Part shown: positions 53,647 to 63,591 of the stretch, piece by piece
Position numbering within the stretch: the stretch's first letter is position 1
How the letters are laid out: the number at the start of each line of letters is the position of its first letter
Assembly: GCF_007741535.1 (NCBI RefSeq)
Contig: NZ_CP036525.1
Location: 6,262,001 to 6,326,000, forward strand
Source of the DNA: Rubripirellula lacrimiformis
GTDB lineage: Bacteria > Planctomycetota > Planctomycetia > Pirellulales > Pirellulaceae
Length of the DNA: 64,000 nt
Reading direction: 5' to 3'
Translations under genes and position numbers: made by a program
The notes under the pieces: model-generated
The model's database searches: none
What the model was told of the DNA's origin: nothing
The model's input: only the letters and a program-made list of their open reading frames with translations

Positions 53647-55449
53647 ATGCCTGTGACCCCCGCCCGCCAACGTCCATTGATGACCCAAATGTTGCGTTTA
53701 CCTTGCGCTTGCGCCCTGTCCGCCGCCATCGCAGTAGGATCCTTGGCCATCGCCATGCCCGCGAAGGCGGTCGCTGATTCGCCTAGCAACGTGGTCGCGG
53801 TCGTCAACGCAGACCCGATCACCCGCAACACGCTGTCGGCACAGTCGGTCCAACGCTATGGCACCGAAGTGATCGACAACATGATCAACCGTCACCTGAT
53901 CATGCAGGCTTGCCAACACAATGGCATCGAAGTCACCAAGGCCGAAGTCACCGACGAAATCCGTCGCTTGGCATCGAAGTTTGGACTGTCGATGGATGCC
54001 TACCTGAAACTGTTGCAAGAAGAACGAAACATCGATCCGAACCAGTACAGCCGGGAAATCATCTGGCCCATGCTGGCGCTGCGTCGGTTGGTCGCCGAAA
54101 AAGTCGAAGTCACTCAAGAAGAATTCAATCACGCTTTCGTGGCTCAGTTCGGTGAAGCGGCCAAATGCCGTTTGATCATGAGCGACGATGAAGCGAAAAT
54201 CCGACAACTGCAGGCCCGTGCAAAAGCGGACCCCAGCCAATTCAGCTCACTCGCCAAACAGTTCAGCGAAGACGAAGCCAGCGCCAGCGTTGGCGGTCTG
54301 ATTCCACCGATTCGTCGCTACAGCGGTGATTCGCGATTAGAAGAAGCCGCGTTTTCACTCAAAGACGGCGACGTTTCCGAAGTTCTGGAACTGGGCGATC
54401 AGTGGATTTTCTTGCAGGCCGTTCGCCGCATTCCAGCCATGACGCCAAGCCCGCAAGCATTGCCAGCGATCCGCGAACAGATCAGCGACCGGATTCGCGA
54501 CGAAAAGATGCGTTCGGCAGCATCCGAACTGTTCGCCAAGCTGCAACAGGAAGCCAACGTCATCAAGGTGCTGGGGAACCCCGAACTGGAACAACAGTAT
54601 CCCGGTGCCGGTGCGATCATCAATGGCGAGCAAATCACGCTCAGCTTGATCGGCGAAGAATGCATCAAACGCCACGGCGAAGAAGTGCTGGACGGCGAAA
54701 TCAATCGCAAACTGCTGACACAAGCGCTTCGCAAAGCTGGCAAACAGGTGACCGATGCCGACCTGCAAAATGAAATCGACCGCGCCGCGATCAGCTATGG
54801 CATCGTCCGTGGTGACGGAACGCCGGACGCCGAAAGTTGGATGAACCAAGTTTTAGAAGGCGGCAACGTCACCCGCAGCGTCTACATGGCCGACTCGGTT
54901 TGGCCCAGCGTGGCTCTGACCAAATTGGTCGAAGACGAAATGCAACTCAGCGAATCCGACCTTCAAGAGGGGTTCGAATCCGCCTATGGGCCGCGAGTTG
55001 AAATCCTGGCCTGCGTTTTGTCGGACCAACGAAGTGCCCAGAAGATCTGGGAAATGGCTCGCGACAACCCGACCGAAGACTTCTTTGGCCGACTGGCTGA
55101 ACAGTACAGCGTCGAACCTGTGTCATCGAGCAACATGGGCAAGGTTCCACCGATCCGAAAATATGGCGGACAACCGGCTGTCGAAAAGGAAGCGTTTTCG
55201 CTGAAACCGGGACAACTAAGCGGTATCGTCGCGACCGGTGGCAAATACATCATCATGCGTTGCCAGGGGTTCACCGAACCCGTCGTGACCGATCGATCGG
55301 CTGTCCAATCCGAATTGGTACGAGACCTGACCGAAAAGAAGATGCGTCGTTTGATGGCCAAAAAGATCGAATCGCTTCGCACCACGGCCGAAATCGATAA
55401 CTTTCTTGCCGCCACCGCCAACGTGCCTCGCGAATCGAAGACACGTTAA
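53647..55449 (+). CDS. SurA-like periplasmic protein with two parvulin-type domains
   Basis: The 600-residue protein begins with a signal peptide (cleavage near KAVADS). It contains two related halves. Each has a SurA-N-type helical part (VIDNMINRHLIMQACQHNGIEV and VLDGEINRKLLTQALRKAGKQV) followed by a parvulin-like segment (FAKQFSEDEASASVGGLIPPIRR and LAEQYSVEPVSSSNMGKVPPIRK). It probably acts in folding outer-membrane or secreted proteins, like SurA. Start ATG 53647 is preceded by GGAG at 53635. A clear intrinsic terminator follows about 105 bp later. Confidence 0.9.
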   Translation: MPVTPARQRPLMTQMLRLPCACALSAAIAVGSLAIAMPAKAVADSPSNVVAVVNADPITRNTLSAQSVQRYGTEVIDNMINRHLIMQACQHNGIEVTKAEVTDEIRRLASKFGLSMDAYLKLLQEERNIDPNQYSREIIWPMLALRRLVAEKVEVTQEEFNHAFVAQFGEAAKCRLIMSDDEAKIRQLQARAKADPSQFSSLAKQFSEDEASASVGGLIPPIRRYSGDSRLEEAAFSLKDGDVSEVLELGDQWIFLQAVRRIPAMTPSPQALPAIREQISDRIRDEKMRSAASELFAKLQQEANVIKVLGNPELEQQYPGAGAIINGEQITLSLIGEECIKRHGEEVLDGEINRKLLTQALRKAGKQVTDADLQNEIDRAAISYGIVRGDGTPDAESWMNQVLEGGNVTRSVYMADSVWPSVALTKLVEDEMQLSESDLQEGFESAYGPRVEILACVLSDQRSAQKIWEMARDNPTEDFFGRLAEQYSVEPVSSSNMGKVPPIRKYGGQPAVEKEAFSLKPGQLSGIVATGGKYIIMRCQGFTEPVVTDRSAVQSELVRDLTEKKMRRLMAKKIESLRTTAEIDNFLAATANVPRESKTR

Positions 55450-55555
55450 CGGGGCCAAACGGTCCACTTCCACCGGCTTACCAGCGTTTCATCGTGCAAT
55501 CACCATTGCCGGGAAACGAAAGGACCGACCCGGGCGGACCCCAATGCTGATTTTG

Positions 55556-55590
55556 GAAGCCTCGGTACCCAGCGTGCCGAGGCTTCTTTT
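55556..55590 (+). terminator. Intrinsic terminator after the SurA-like gene
   Basis: A perfect 10-bp stem (55556-55565 GAAGCCTCGG with 55577-55586 CCGAGGCTTC) with an 11-nt loop is followed by TTTT at 55587-55590. It ends transcription of the SurA-like gene and insulates the aminotransferase gene downstream. Confidence 0.88.
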
Positions 55591-55798
55591 CGTTCCAACC
55601 GACCGCCCGGATGCCGCCGCCAAACGACCCCGGATGATCCAAATTCCAATCGTGTGGCGGCCGGTGCGACGATCGGGCCTGAAAAAACGTGGTGACTTTC
55701 GCCGCTTACCCCTGGGCTAGATTTGGTGTCTGGTCGAGAATATCTGTCAGACTCCGCTGTTGAGGAGTCGTTGCCTTCGAGCCCCCCCTGATCCTGAC

Positions 55799-57100
55799 AT
55801 GACCGAAAACCGCGAAAACGAACCGAACCAATTCTCCGATACGCCCAATATTGATGCCCCGGCGATCGATATGCCGATCACCGACCCGGTACCGGAGCCG
55901 TTTGCCGTCAAGTTTGCCTCGCGTGTCGATCGGTTGCCGCCGTACATGTTCGGTCGGATCAACAATTTGCTGTATCAGAAACGTCGCGCCGGCGATGACG
56001 TGATCGATATGGGCATGGGCAATCCCTCGGACCCGCCTGAAAACACGGTCGTCGAAAAACTGACCACCGCTGCGCACGATCCCACCAATCACGGGTACAG
56101 CAAGTCCAACGGGATCACGAACTTGCGCCGTGAAGTCGCCAGCAAGTACAACCGCAAATACGGCGTCCGCCTGGATCCAGAGAACGAGATCATTTCCTGC
56201 TTGGGCAGCAAAGAGGGGTTCTCGCACATGTGCCTGGCGCTGATGGGGCCCGGCGACACCGCGATGATTCCGTCGCCCTATTTCCCAGTCCACATGTACG
56301 GCGTGATCTTGGCGTCCGGAAATGTGGTGTCGCTGGACGTTGCCGATCCAGACCTGTTTCTGCGGAACGTCGCCTACACCTGCGAACACATGGCGCCGCG
56401 GCCCAAGGTTCTGATTGTTTGCTATCCCCACAATCCATCGACAGCCGTCATCGAACCGGATTTCTTTGTCGAAGTGGTTCGGCTAGCGAAACGATATGGT
56501 TTCATGGTGATCCATGACTTTGCCTACGCCGATATCGCGTTTGACGGTTACGTCCCACCCAGTTTCTTGTCAGCCAATGGCGCCAAGGATGTCGGTGTCG
56601 AGTTCACCACGATGAGCAAGGGCTACAACATGGCCGGATGGCGAGTCGGATTCTGTGCCGGCAATGCGGAAATGATCCGTGGGCTGGGAACCATCAAGGG
56701 CTATTACGATTACGGCATGTTCCAGGCGATCCAGATTGCCGCGATCGTCGCGCTGCGTGAAACCGAAGCGGCCGTCGAAAAGCAAAGCCTGGTGTACCAA
56801 GGTCGACGCGATGTTTTGGTCAGCGGTCTGCGTCGTTTGGGATGGACCGTCAATCCGCCCAAGGCAGGCATGTTCGTGTGGGCCGAGATTCCCGAGCCAT
56901 GGAAGAGTGCGATGTCGACCATGGACTTCGCGATGAAGTTGCTAGAGGAAGGCAACGTCGCGGTCAGCCCCGGCAGCGGATTCGGCGCTTCCGGCGAAGG
57001 CTACCTACGAATGTCGTTGGTGGAAAACGAACAACGGCTACGTCAAGCGGTTCGTCAAATCGGCAAGTGCCTCACCCCAGCTCCGGCAACCGCCAAATAG
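55799..57100 (+). CDS. Class I/II aminotransferase (AlaC/DapL-like)
   Basis: This 433-residue PLP enzyme belongs to the group of glutamate-pyruvate or LL-diaminopimelate aminotransferases. It has the AlaC-type start ([31 protein letters not shown]), the NP-rich substrate/cofactor stretch (YPHNPSTA), DFAYADIAF and the Schiff-base Lys in [16 protein letters not shown]. The exact substrate (alanine, aspartate or LL-DAP) cannot be told from sequence. ATG 55799 is preferred over a TTG at 55760, since the extra 13 residues are not conserved. It is preceded by a terminator, so it should have its own promoter. Confidence 0.92.
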   Translation: MTENRENEPNQFSDTPNIDAPAIDMPITDPVPEPFAVKFASRVDRLPPYMFGRINNLLYQKRRAGDDVIDMGMGNPSDPPENTVVEKLTTAAHDPTNHGYSKSNGITNLRREVASKYNRKYGVRLDPENEIISCLGSKEGFSHMCLALMGPGDTAMIPSPYFPVHMYGVILASGNVVSLDVADPDLFLRNVAYTCEHMAPRPKVLIVCYPHNPSTAVIEPDFFVEVVRLAKRYGFMVIHDFAYADIAFDGYVPPSFLSANGAKDVGVEFTTMSKGYNMAGWRVGFCAGNAEMIRGLGTIKGYYDYGMFQAIQIAAIVALRETEAAVEKQSLVYQGRRDVLVSGLRRLGWTVNPPKAGMFVWAEIPEPWKSAMSTMDFAMKLLEEGNVAVSPGSGFGASGEGYLRMSLVENEQRLRQAVRQIGKCLTPAPATAK

Positions 57101-57225
57101 TCGGTCAAACCGACCGCTAAATCGATCGATCGCCAAATCAACCGAACGCTGGTCTGACGATTGCGGCCCCAGCCCACATCCGGGCGGCGGCCCGATCGCG
57201 TGACTGATCGGATCGGATGCAACGA

Positions 57226-59577
57226 TCAATCGCGATCGCTGGTTCGCTCGACCGTGCGTTGGGCGCGTTCGAGCACGACGCCGTAAATCTCGATCGTCTT
57301 GCCGGCTTCGTCAAAGATCGGCTGCCCGCGAACCAACACGTACCGATACTCCGATCCGCGGCTTTGTTGCCGCACCGAAATCTCGTACGCAGCCCCTGAT
57401 TCCAACGCCAAGTTGATGGCGTTTTTCAGCCGATCGCGATCCTCGGGATGGATCATTTCGATGTACTCTTCGCGGGTCGGCGCGCCCTGCTCGCGATCGC
57501 GACCGGCCAGTTCAATCGCTTCGGTGTTCCAGGAAAGTTCGCCTGACCGAACGTCGTAGGACCAGGTTGCCAGCCCGGCCATCCGCTGCAGGTCGCGAAG
57601 TCGCGACCGACTCTGTTTCAGATCGTTTTCGGCCTTCTTACGCAGCGAGATGTCTCGCATGGTCGAAACCAGCATCTTTTCGCTTTGGACCTCGACAACC
57701 TGCGCACCGATCAGGACATCGATCACATGTCCGTCGGTGTGCCGAAACTGAGCTTCGAAGTCATCGATTCGGCCGTTCAGTTTGATTCGGTCGACCATCA
57801 ATTGACGCCGCTGCGGACACACCCACAGGTTCAATTCACCGATCCGTTCACCGACGACCTGATCGCCCGTGTAACCGAACAGTTTGGCGAACGCTCGATT
57901 GGCTTCGACGATTTTCTCGGTCGACATCTGCACCAGCAGTCCCGCATCGGGCGAAAAGGTGAACAGTGCCGAGTACCGTGATACTTGTTGCTGGCTTGCG
58001 TCGCGCCGCATGCGATGGAACTGGACCATAACGGCTTCGTCCGATTCCAGTTCACCGGCCGCTTCATAGATGTTGGTGGCCAGGTCATAGTCGCCGCGTT
58101 CGGTCGCGATCCGAGCGAACTCCAATTGCAGCCGCTTGCGAATCTCGTGCGCCTTCGGATTCTCGGGCCACATCTCGATCGCTTCGCCCAGCAACGCGTC
58201 GGCGATGCCATAGTTTTTGTAGGGATCGGCGTTGTCGGTCGGGGCCGGCTGGGTCACTTGGCGGATCGCACGCCGGACCAAACGAACACTTTGGTCGTGC
58301 GTGCGTTGGTCCTTGATCGCGGCAATGAATGCGTCCACATCTTCGAACCGCTCGGCTGGATTGGACGCCATCGCTTTCATCGCGATGTCCATCAATTCGC
58401 CTTCTTGTTCCGTTTGGACGATCACATTATTTGCCGCCGCTTCGATGCACTGCAACAGCGTCTCGCCCCGGTGCGGTGGATGCCCGGTTTGAATTTGGTA
58501 CAGGATCGCTCCCAACAGGTAGACGTCCGTTCGAAAGGTGATGTCGCCCGAGGCGGCCGAAGCAAGTTCTGGCGCCATGTAGGCTGGGGTGCCACCGATC
58601 GACGCGCTCATCTGGCTCTCGTCAGCGGTCGGTGGATAGTGAATCGCCAATCCCCAATCTGCCAACAAGACTTCGCCGAATCGCCCCAGCATGACGTTTT
58701 CGGGTTTGATGTCGCGATGCACCAGACCACGTGAATGGGCATAGCGAATCGCATCGGCAATCCGCATCAGAGTTTCAATGTTCTGATCGAAGGTCAGTTC
58801 ACCAATCTGTTTGTCCCAACTGGTCCCATCGATGCGTTTCATCGAATAGAACAGCGCGCCATTTTGATCGGCATAGACTTCGTGCAACGCGATCACGTTG
58901 GGGTGATCCAGCCCACCGATCACACGTGCCTCGGCCAAGAACCGTTCGCGTGATTGTTGCTTGCCGGCCAATTCTTGACGCAGCATCTTGACGGCGACTT
59001 CGCGATCGACGGCCCGTTGGTGGGCCTGAAAGACGACCCCGGTACCGCCGGCACCAAGCCGACCAACGATCCGGTAATCAACATCGGTGCCGCTGCCTTT
59101 ACCGACATTCGCGATCACCCGCCGGGGAACGAAACCGACGTTGGTGAACAGCCCATCGCTAGCGGTTGACCGGTCCGCCAATTCACCACCGCTGGGGAGT
59201 CCCACAGGCGAATGGTCGGCGCATAGCTCCATCGTTTCCAGCAAGGAACCCTTGGTCGAAATCATGCTCTCGGCCGGCCAGTTCAGCCCAGTCCCGTCTT
59301 GGTCCAGCATGTCCGGCGATAGCGTGATCGTCTTTTCGTCCGATGGCATTCCGCCCAAACGCTGGCGCAATTGCGGATTGTTGTTGATCGAATCAAGCAG
59401 ACCAATCGGCGCAGCCACAGCGGCGGGCGACGGTGGGGGGGATTCTGGAAACATGGCGACGACTGGAACGTACGTGGTAGACGGCATCGCGGCAGACGTT
59501 GAACTATAGCCCACATTGGCGGCCCAGGCGGGATTCAAAACGCAGCGATCGCACCCCGTCCACACCACGATCGACAA
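57226..59577 (-). CDS. Ser/Thr protein kinase fused to two PAS domains
   Basis: This 783-residue protein has a Hanks-type kinase domain at about residues 165-430: a G-loop (LGAGGTGVVFQAH), VAVKML, the catalytic loop HRDIKPEN, and DWGLA where DFG is usual. A helical linker follows. Two PAS domains close the protein, one near residues 545-655 (KLFGYTGDQVVGERIG) and one near 675-770 (WSYDVRSGELSW, ending in a PAC-like RYVLVRGQPIF). There is no histidine kinase, GGDEF or other output domain and no membrane segment, so PAS sensing probably regulates the kinase. The start is uncertain; in-frame ATGs at 59487 and 59454 would remove a 30-41-residue leader. Confidence 0.92.
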   Translation of the reverse strand: MSIVVWTGCDRCVLNPAWAANVGYSSTSAAMPSTTYVPVVAMFPESPPPSPAAVAAPIGLLDSINNNPQLRQRLGGMPSDEKTITLSPDMLDQDGTGLNWPAESMISTKGSLLETMELCADHSPVGLPSGGELADRSTASDGLFTNVGFVPRRVIANVGKGSGTDVDYRIVGRLGAGGTGVVFQAHQRAVDREVAVKMLRQELAGKQQSRERFLAEARVIGGLDHPNVIALHEVYADQNGALFYSMKRIDGTSWDKQIGELTFDQNIETLMRIADAIRYAHSRGLVHRDIKPENVMLGRFGEVLLADWGLAIHYPPTADESQMSASIGGTPAYMAPELASAASGDITFRTDVYLLGAILYQIQTGHPPHRGETLLQCIEAAANNVIVQTEQEGELMDIAMKAMASNPAERFEDVDAFIAAIKDQRTHDQSVRLVRRAIRQVTQPAPTDNADPYKNYGIADALLGEAIEMWPENPKAHEIRKRLQLEFARIATERGDYDLATNIYEAAGELESDEAVMVQFHRMRRDASQQQVSRYSALFTFSPDAGLLVQMSTEKIVEANRAFAKLFGYTGDQVVGERIGELNLWVCPQRRQLMVDRIKLNGRIDDFEAQFRHTDGHVIDVLIGAQVVEVQSEKMLVSTMRDISLRKKAENDLKQSRSRLRDLQRMAGLATWSYDVRSGELSWNTEAIELAGRDREQGAPTREEYIEMIHPEDRDRLKNAINLALESGAAYEISVRQQSRGSEYRYVLVRGQPIFDEAGKTIEIYGVVLERAQRTVERTSDRD

Positions 59578-59752
59578 TCATGCAGCCGTTTGCAGATCGT
59601 CGTTTGACGCATCGCCAAGGCCCTGGATTGGTTTGTGACGATTGTCCCGATTGAATCAGCCGATAGCCTCGGCTGCGTCACCCAGGAACCGGGGCAATCG
59701 CGCATCGGCGGGCTGTCGATACCCCCGAATTTGCCCGCGGGTTGCGAAATCG

Positions 59753-62236
59753 CTAGGTTCGCTTTTGCTCGTGATGCAGCGGCAGCCGGCGAACGTCCGA
59801 CGGTGGCGTTTGGTTGGGGGGCCCATCGGCGTACACGCTGGCCGACGCATCGGCACCGATCGTATGGGCCAACCAACGGCCCAGCACGCTGGACATCATC
59901 GCCGGCAATAAGAACACGACTCCCAACAGGGCACTGGCCAGCAACCCGAACATGAATAACGAGAAATTACTGGTCGGCACAAAGTCACTAAACCAATACG
60001 CCATCAGCGATGTGCCGCACACCAGCGTCGTTTGGAACATCGCCCACCCACACTGCGATAGAGCTCCAAACGCGGCCCGGATCTGGCCAAGTCCGCGAGC
60101 CCGCCGTGACCCATATCGGCTCAACAGGTGCACCGTATCGTCCACCGCAATCCCCAATGCAACGCTTGCCGACATCACCGAACCGATGTCCAGCGGCAAC
60201 CGGATCAGGCCCATCAGCCCGAACAGTGCGACGGTTGGAAACAGGTTGGGGATCATCGCGATCAGTCCGCCGACCACGCTGCGAAGCATCAGCATCATCA
60301 CAATCGCAATCACGCCAAAGGCTGCGACGAAGCTGCGGAACAGATCACGCAGCAGCACCTCTTGCGATTTGTGAACGATCACGATGCCGCCCGAAAACGA
60401 CACCTTCGCCGGAACCTTGGCGTCGGCGATGGCAAGATGGACGGCCGATTCTAAGCCGGCGATCTGTTCCCCCAATTGGTCTTCTTCGCTTTGAGGCATC
60501 CGAACGCTGATCCGCCAAATTTCGCGATCCGGATTGTGGGAAATGAATCCCAGTTCGCCCAACGACGATTCCGGGTCACGGATCAACTTGCGTACCACGC
60601 TGCGTTGGGCCGCAGCCGACAACGACCGACGGCTGGAAATGGGCGGGACGAAAGTCATCGCTGAAAGCGCGCCGCCGACACTGTCTTGGGCGATCGCAGC
60701 GGAGTGGGCGCGAGCGACGGTCGACAACCTTTGCAGCGGGTCATCGTCCTCGGTAAGCGGTGGGAAGGTCAGCAACAATTCGCCATTGACCGTCGGGCCA
60801 ATGTGACTTTCAAACCACGCATACTGTTGACGAATGTCACTGTCGGGCAGAAACATGCGCGGAACATTGACGCTGCTTTCCAGTCGTCCCAGCCCGATCG
60901 ACAAGCCGCCCGCCACGGTCAAAAACAAGATGATCATCGGCCACGGTCGCGTCAGCCGTCGCCGCATCCACTGCGCGGCCTTGCTTCGCAGCCGGTCACG
61001 CCATGCCCAAAGGCCGCCGGCGGAACCATGATTGGATCCGGGCGGCAATGGGGATCCACCTTGGGTGCGTGATCGCCGTGGTTTGGTAAGCACCATCGCA
61101 CCGGGCAGGATCAAAAACAACAACAGCAAGGTCAACGTGACGCCAATCGATGCAACGCCGCCGAAGACACGCACCGGCTGCAATCGCACCAGCATCAACG
61201 AACTGAGCCCGATCACGGTGGTCCCGGTGGCCAGTGCACAGGGCGCCATGCCGGCATGCATCGCACGCTTGGCGGCATCCGACAACGACACTTCCGGAAA
61301 CTCGTGGACAATGTCCAGGTAGTAATTGCTAAGGTGGATGCCAGCCGAAACGGTCAGCACGAACACAAGCGGCGGCAGCACGATCAGCACCGCGTTCATC
61401 GGTGTGCCGGTGTAATAGACCGCCGCTAGGACGAGTCCTTCGCCGATCACGGCAACCGCAACGATCGATGCGGTCAAAGGAATCGAACGCAAACACAACA
61501 GACACAGGATCGCGGCAACAATCGCCGATGGTGGCGAAAACATTTGGATCGACCGAATGCTTTCAGTGTCGACGACGGCGCCTTCGAACGGACCGCCGAC
61601 TACCGCGATTTCCCGGGGCGTCTGACCGATGACATTGGCCGCCATCAATCGAATTTCGGGGATCAGGAAACGTCGTTTGGTCAGTCCCGCTTCGTCCAAC
61701 GAAATCACCAAACAGGTTTGGCTTGCATCCGGTCCGATCAACGTGCCCTGCAATCGCTTGATGGCCGACTCGCGCGTCAAACTGGTCGACGACATCAAGT
61801 GATCGAGCGTCTCGGTCCCGCTTTGGGCCCAGTGAAGCGGCGTCGGCGTATCGCACATCAAGCGAACAGCGGCGATCCATTGGGCCGCCTCGTCGGATAG
61901 TTCCGCGATCGTGCTTGCATCCGATTCGGCATCGTAGCTTTCGATGCAAAGTGGCTGCAGGATCGCAGTCACGGTCGCCAACGACGTTGAATCAAGATCC
62001 GAATCTTCCCAGCCAACCATCACCAAATCGGCGACCGAAAAGTGCGCAAGGAAGTCGTTGAATTCGGCTTTTTCCGGAAGCGAATCGGGCACCCAGTCCG
62101 CAGGCCGGTTGAACAACGAGTGGATGGCAGCCTGGGAATGGATGATGGCGGGAATCGCCAACAACACCAACACGCCAATGCCGATTTTGAACTGGCGAAG
62201 GTAACGCCGTCGCAGCGGGTCTTCGCCGTTGATCAT
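59753..62236 (-). CDS. MMPL/RND-type membrane transporter
   Basis: This 827-residue protein has the two-half RND layout. Each half has a large extracytoplasmic domain between TM1 and TM2, followed by several membrane helices. The first helix (FKIGIGVLVLLAIPAII) follows a basic N-terminus, and the second half ends in VALGIAVDDTVHLLSRY, with the paired acidic residues of the RND superfamily. It resembles HpnN/MmpL-type lipid or hydrophobe exporters. The ATG at 62236 has an AAGG site seven bases upstream; a start at 62293 would add 19 polar residues. It follows the metB-like gene on the same strand by about 60 bp. Confidence 0.88.
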   Translation of the reverse strand: MINGEDPLRRRYLRQFKIGIGVLVLLAIPAIIHSQAAIHSLFNRPADWVPDSLPEKAEFNDFLAHFSVADLVMVGWEDSDLDSTSLATVTAILQPLCIESYDAESDASTIAELSDEAAQWIAAVRLMCDTPTPLHWAQSGTETLDHLMSSTSLTRESAIKRLQGTLIGPDASQTCLVISLDEAGLTKRRFLIPEIRLMAANVIGQTPREIAVVGGPFEGAVVDTESIRSIQMFSPPSAIVAAILCLLCLRSIPLTASIVAVAVIGEGLVLAAVYYTGTPMNAVLIVLPPLVFVLTVSAGIHLSNYYLDIVHEFPEVSLSDAAKRAMHAGMAPCALATGTTVIGLSSLMLVRLQPVRVFGGVASIGVTLTLLLLFLILPGAMVLTKPRRSRTQGGSPLPPGSNHGSAGGLWAWRDRLRSKAAQWMRRRLTRPWPMIILFLTVAGGLSIGLGRLESSVNVPRMFLPDSDIRQQYAWFESHIGPTVNGELLLTFPPLTEDDDPLQRLSTVARAHSAAIAQDSVGGALSAMTFVPPISSRRSLSAAAQRSVVRKLIRDPESSLGELGFISHNPDREIWRISVRMPQSEEDQLGEQIAGLESAVHLAIADAKVPAKVSFSGGIVIVHKSQEVLLRDLFRSFVAAFGVIAIVMMLMLRSVVGGLIAMIPNLFPTVALFGLMGLIRLPLDIGSVMSASVALGIAVDDTVHLLSRYGSRRARGLGQIRAAFGALSQCGWAMFQTTLVCGTSLMAYWFSDFVPTSNFSLFMFGLLASALLGVVFLLPAMMSSVLGRWLAHTIGADASASVYADGPPNQTPPSDVRRLPLHHEQKRT

Positions 62237-62298
62237 GTTCGTACCTTGGTCAATTTCGTCGCTGGATTGGGGGCGATGCGTTGGTTGCTGCACGTCGA

Positions 62299-63453
62299 CT
62301 AACCGATCGCAGCGGTCAGGTCGTCACGCAAGTCGTCGAACGATTCCAGTCCAACCGACAATCGGATCAACCCGTCGGTGATCCCAAATCGGGCTCGATC
62401 CGCCGCGTCATAGCTGGCGTGCGACATCGTTGCCGGTTGTTCGATCAACGATTCGACCGCGCCCAGACTGACGGCTAGATGAAACAGCCGTGTCGATTCG
62501 CAAACCCGAGCGGTTTCTTCGATCGATCCGTCCAATTCAAAGGTCACCATCCCTCCGAAACCGCCTTGCAATGTCTGTTTGGCCAGCTGGTGCTGTGGAT
62601 GCGATTCCAACCCAGGGTACAAAACGGATTTGACCTTCGGGTGCGATTCCAGCCACGTTGCCAATTGCAGCGCCGTACCGGACTGTTCGCGGACACGAAG
62701 GTCTAGCGTTTTGATTCCGCGTGCCACCAGATGGCAACTCAGCGGATCCAGGACGGCACCGGTCGCGTTCTGGATGTAATACAGTTCATCGTGGATCGCC
62801 TTGGTTGCCGATGCCAACGTGCCGCCCAGACAATCGCTATGCCCACCCAAGTACTTGGTGGCTGAATGCATCACGATGTCGACGCCATGTTCGATCGGAC
62901 GAACCAGCGCCGGAGTCCCGAAGGTGTTGTCGACGCCCAACAGAGCGTTCTTGGCATGGACGATTTTGGCGAGCGCGGGCAAGTCGATGATCGTCATCCG
63001 CGGATTGCCGATCGTTTCGCCCCAGACCAATCGGGTCTTGGGGCCGATCGCGGCGTCGACCGCAGCAAGATCCGTCATGTCGACCAAGGTTACTTCGATC
63101 CCTGATCGACTACAGATCTTGTGCAGCAATCGATACGCACCGCCGTACAGATCGCATCCTGCTACGACATGATCGCCGCTGGAGAGCATCATGGTGACAC
63201 AGTGGATCGCTGCCATTCCTGACGAAAACGCCAAGGCGCCGGCAGCATCGTCCAGCGACGCTAGCGTGGACTGCAGATTCGAACGCGTTGGATTGCCGCT
63301 GCGTGAATAGTCGAATTCGCCCCACTCCCCCGCGCCGGGTTGCTTGAACGTGCTGGCAAGGTGAATGGGCGGAACCACCGCGCCGGTTGCCGGGTCGATC
63401 GCGTTGCCGACATGAATGGCGCGAGTTCGGAAGGAGTGTTTACGGGCAGACAT
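62299..63453 (-). CDS. Cystathionine gamma-synthase/lyase family PLP enzyme
   Basis: This 384-residue Cys/Met metabolism enzyme joins or cleaves cystathionine. It has the N-terminal TRAIHVGNAIDPATGAVVPP motif, the strand LASLDDAAGALAFSSGMAAI, the Schiff-base Lys in SATKYLGGHSD (near residue 200) and the C-terminal SLGAVESLIEQPATMSH. Which reaction it performs (synthase, gamma-lyase or O-acyl-homoserine sulfhydrylase) is not settled by these motifs. A second paralogue lies upstream on the same strand (138-bp gap). MMPL follows downstream. Confidence 0.93.
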   Translation of the reverse strand: MSARKHSFRTRAIHVGNAIDPATGAVVPPIHLASTFKQPGAGEWGEFDYSRSGNPTRSNLQSTLASLDDAAGALAFSSGMAAIHCVTMMLSSGDHVVAGCDLYGGAYRLLHKICSRSGIEVTLVDMTDLAAVDAAIGPKTRLVWGETIGNPRMTIIDLPALAKIVHAKNALLGVDNTFGTPALVRPIEHGVDIVMHSATKYLGGHSDCLGGTLASATKAIHDELYYIQNATGAVLDPLSCHLVARGIKTLDLRVREQSGTALQLATWLESHPKVKSVLYPGLESHPQHQLAKQTLQGGFGGMVTFELDGSIEETARVCESTRLFHLAVSLGAVESLIEQPATMSHASYDAADRARFGITDGLIRLSVGLESFDDLRDDLTAAIG

Positions 63454-63591
63454 TCAGATCGGATGTGTAGAAGGAAAAGCGGTTTCGTTGAGGAGCATGC
63501 CAGAAAAAAGTGTCCGCATCCCCATTCGCCGGGAACCGGCCCTTCGGGTGCATCGCACCCAAGAGGTCGGACAATTGTTTTCCGCTTTGTC

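Noticed and set aside
53201-53677. 158-residue minus-strand open frame between the S41 protease and SurA-like genes
   Set aside because: It has an incoherent composition, no ribosome site, and overlaps the SurA-like start. No protein family is visible.
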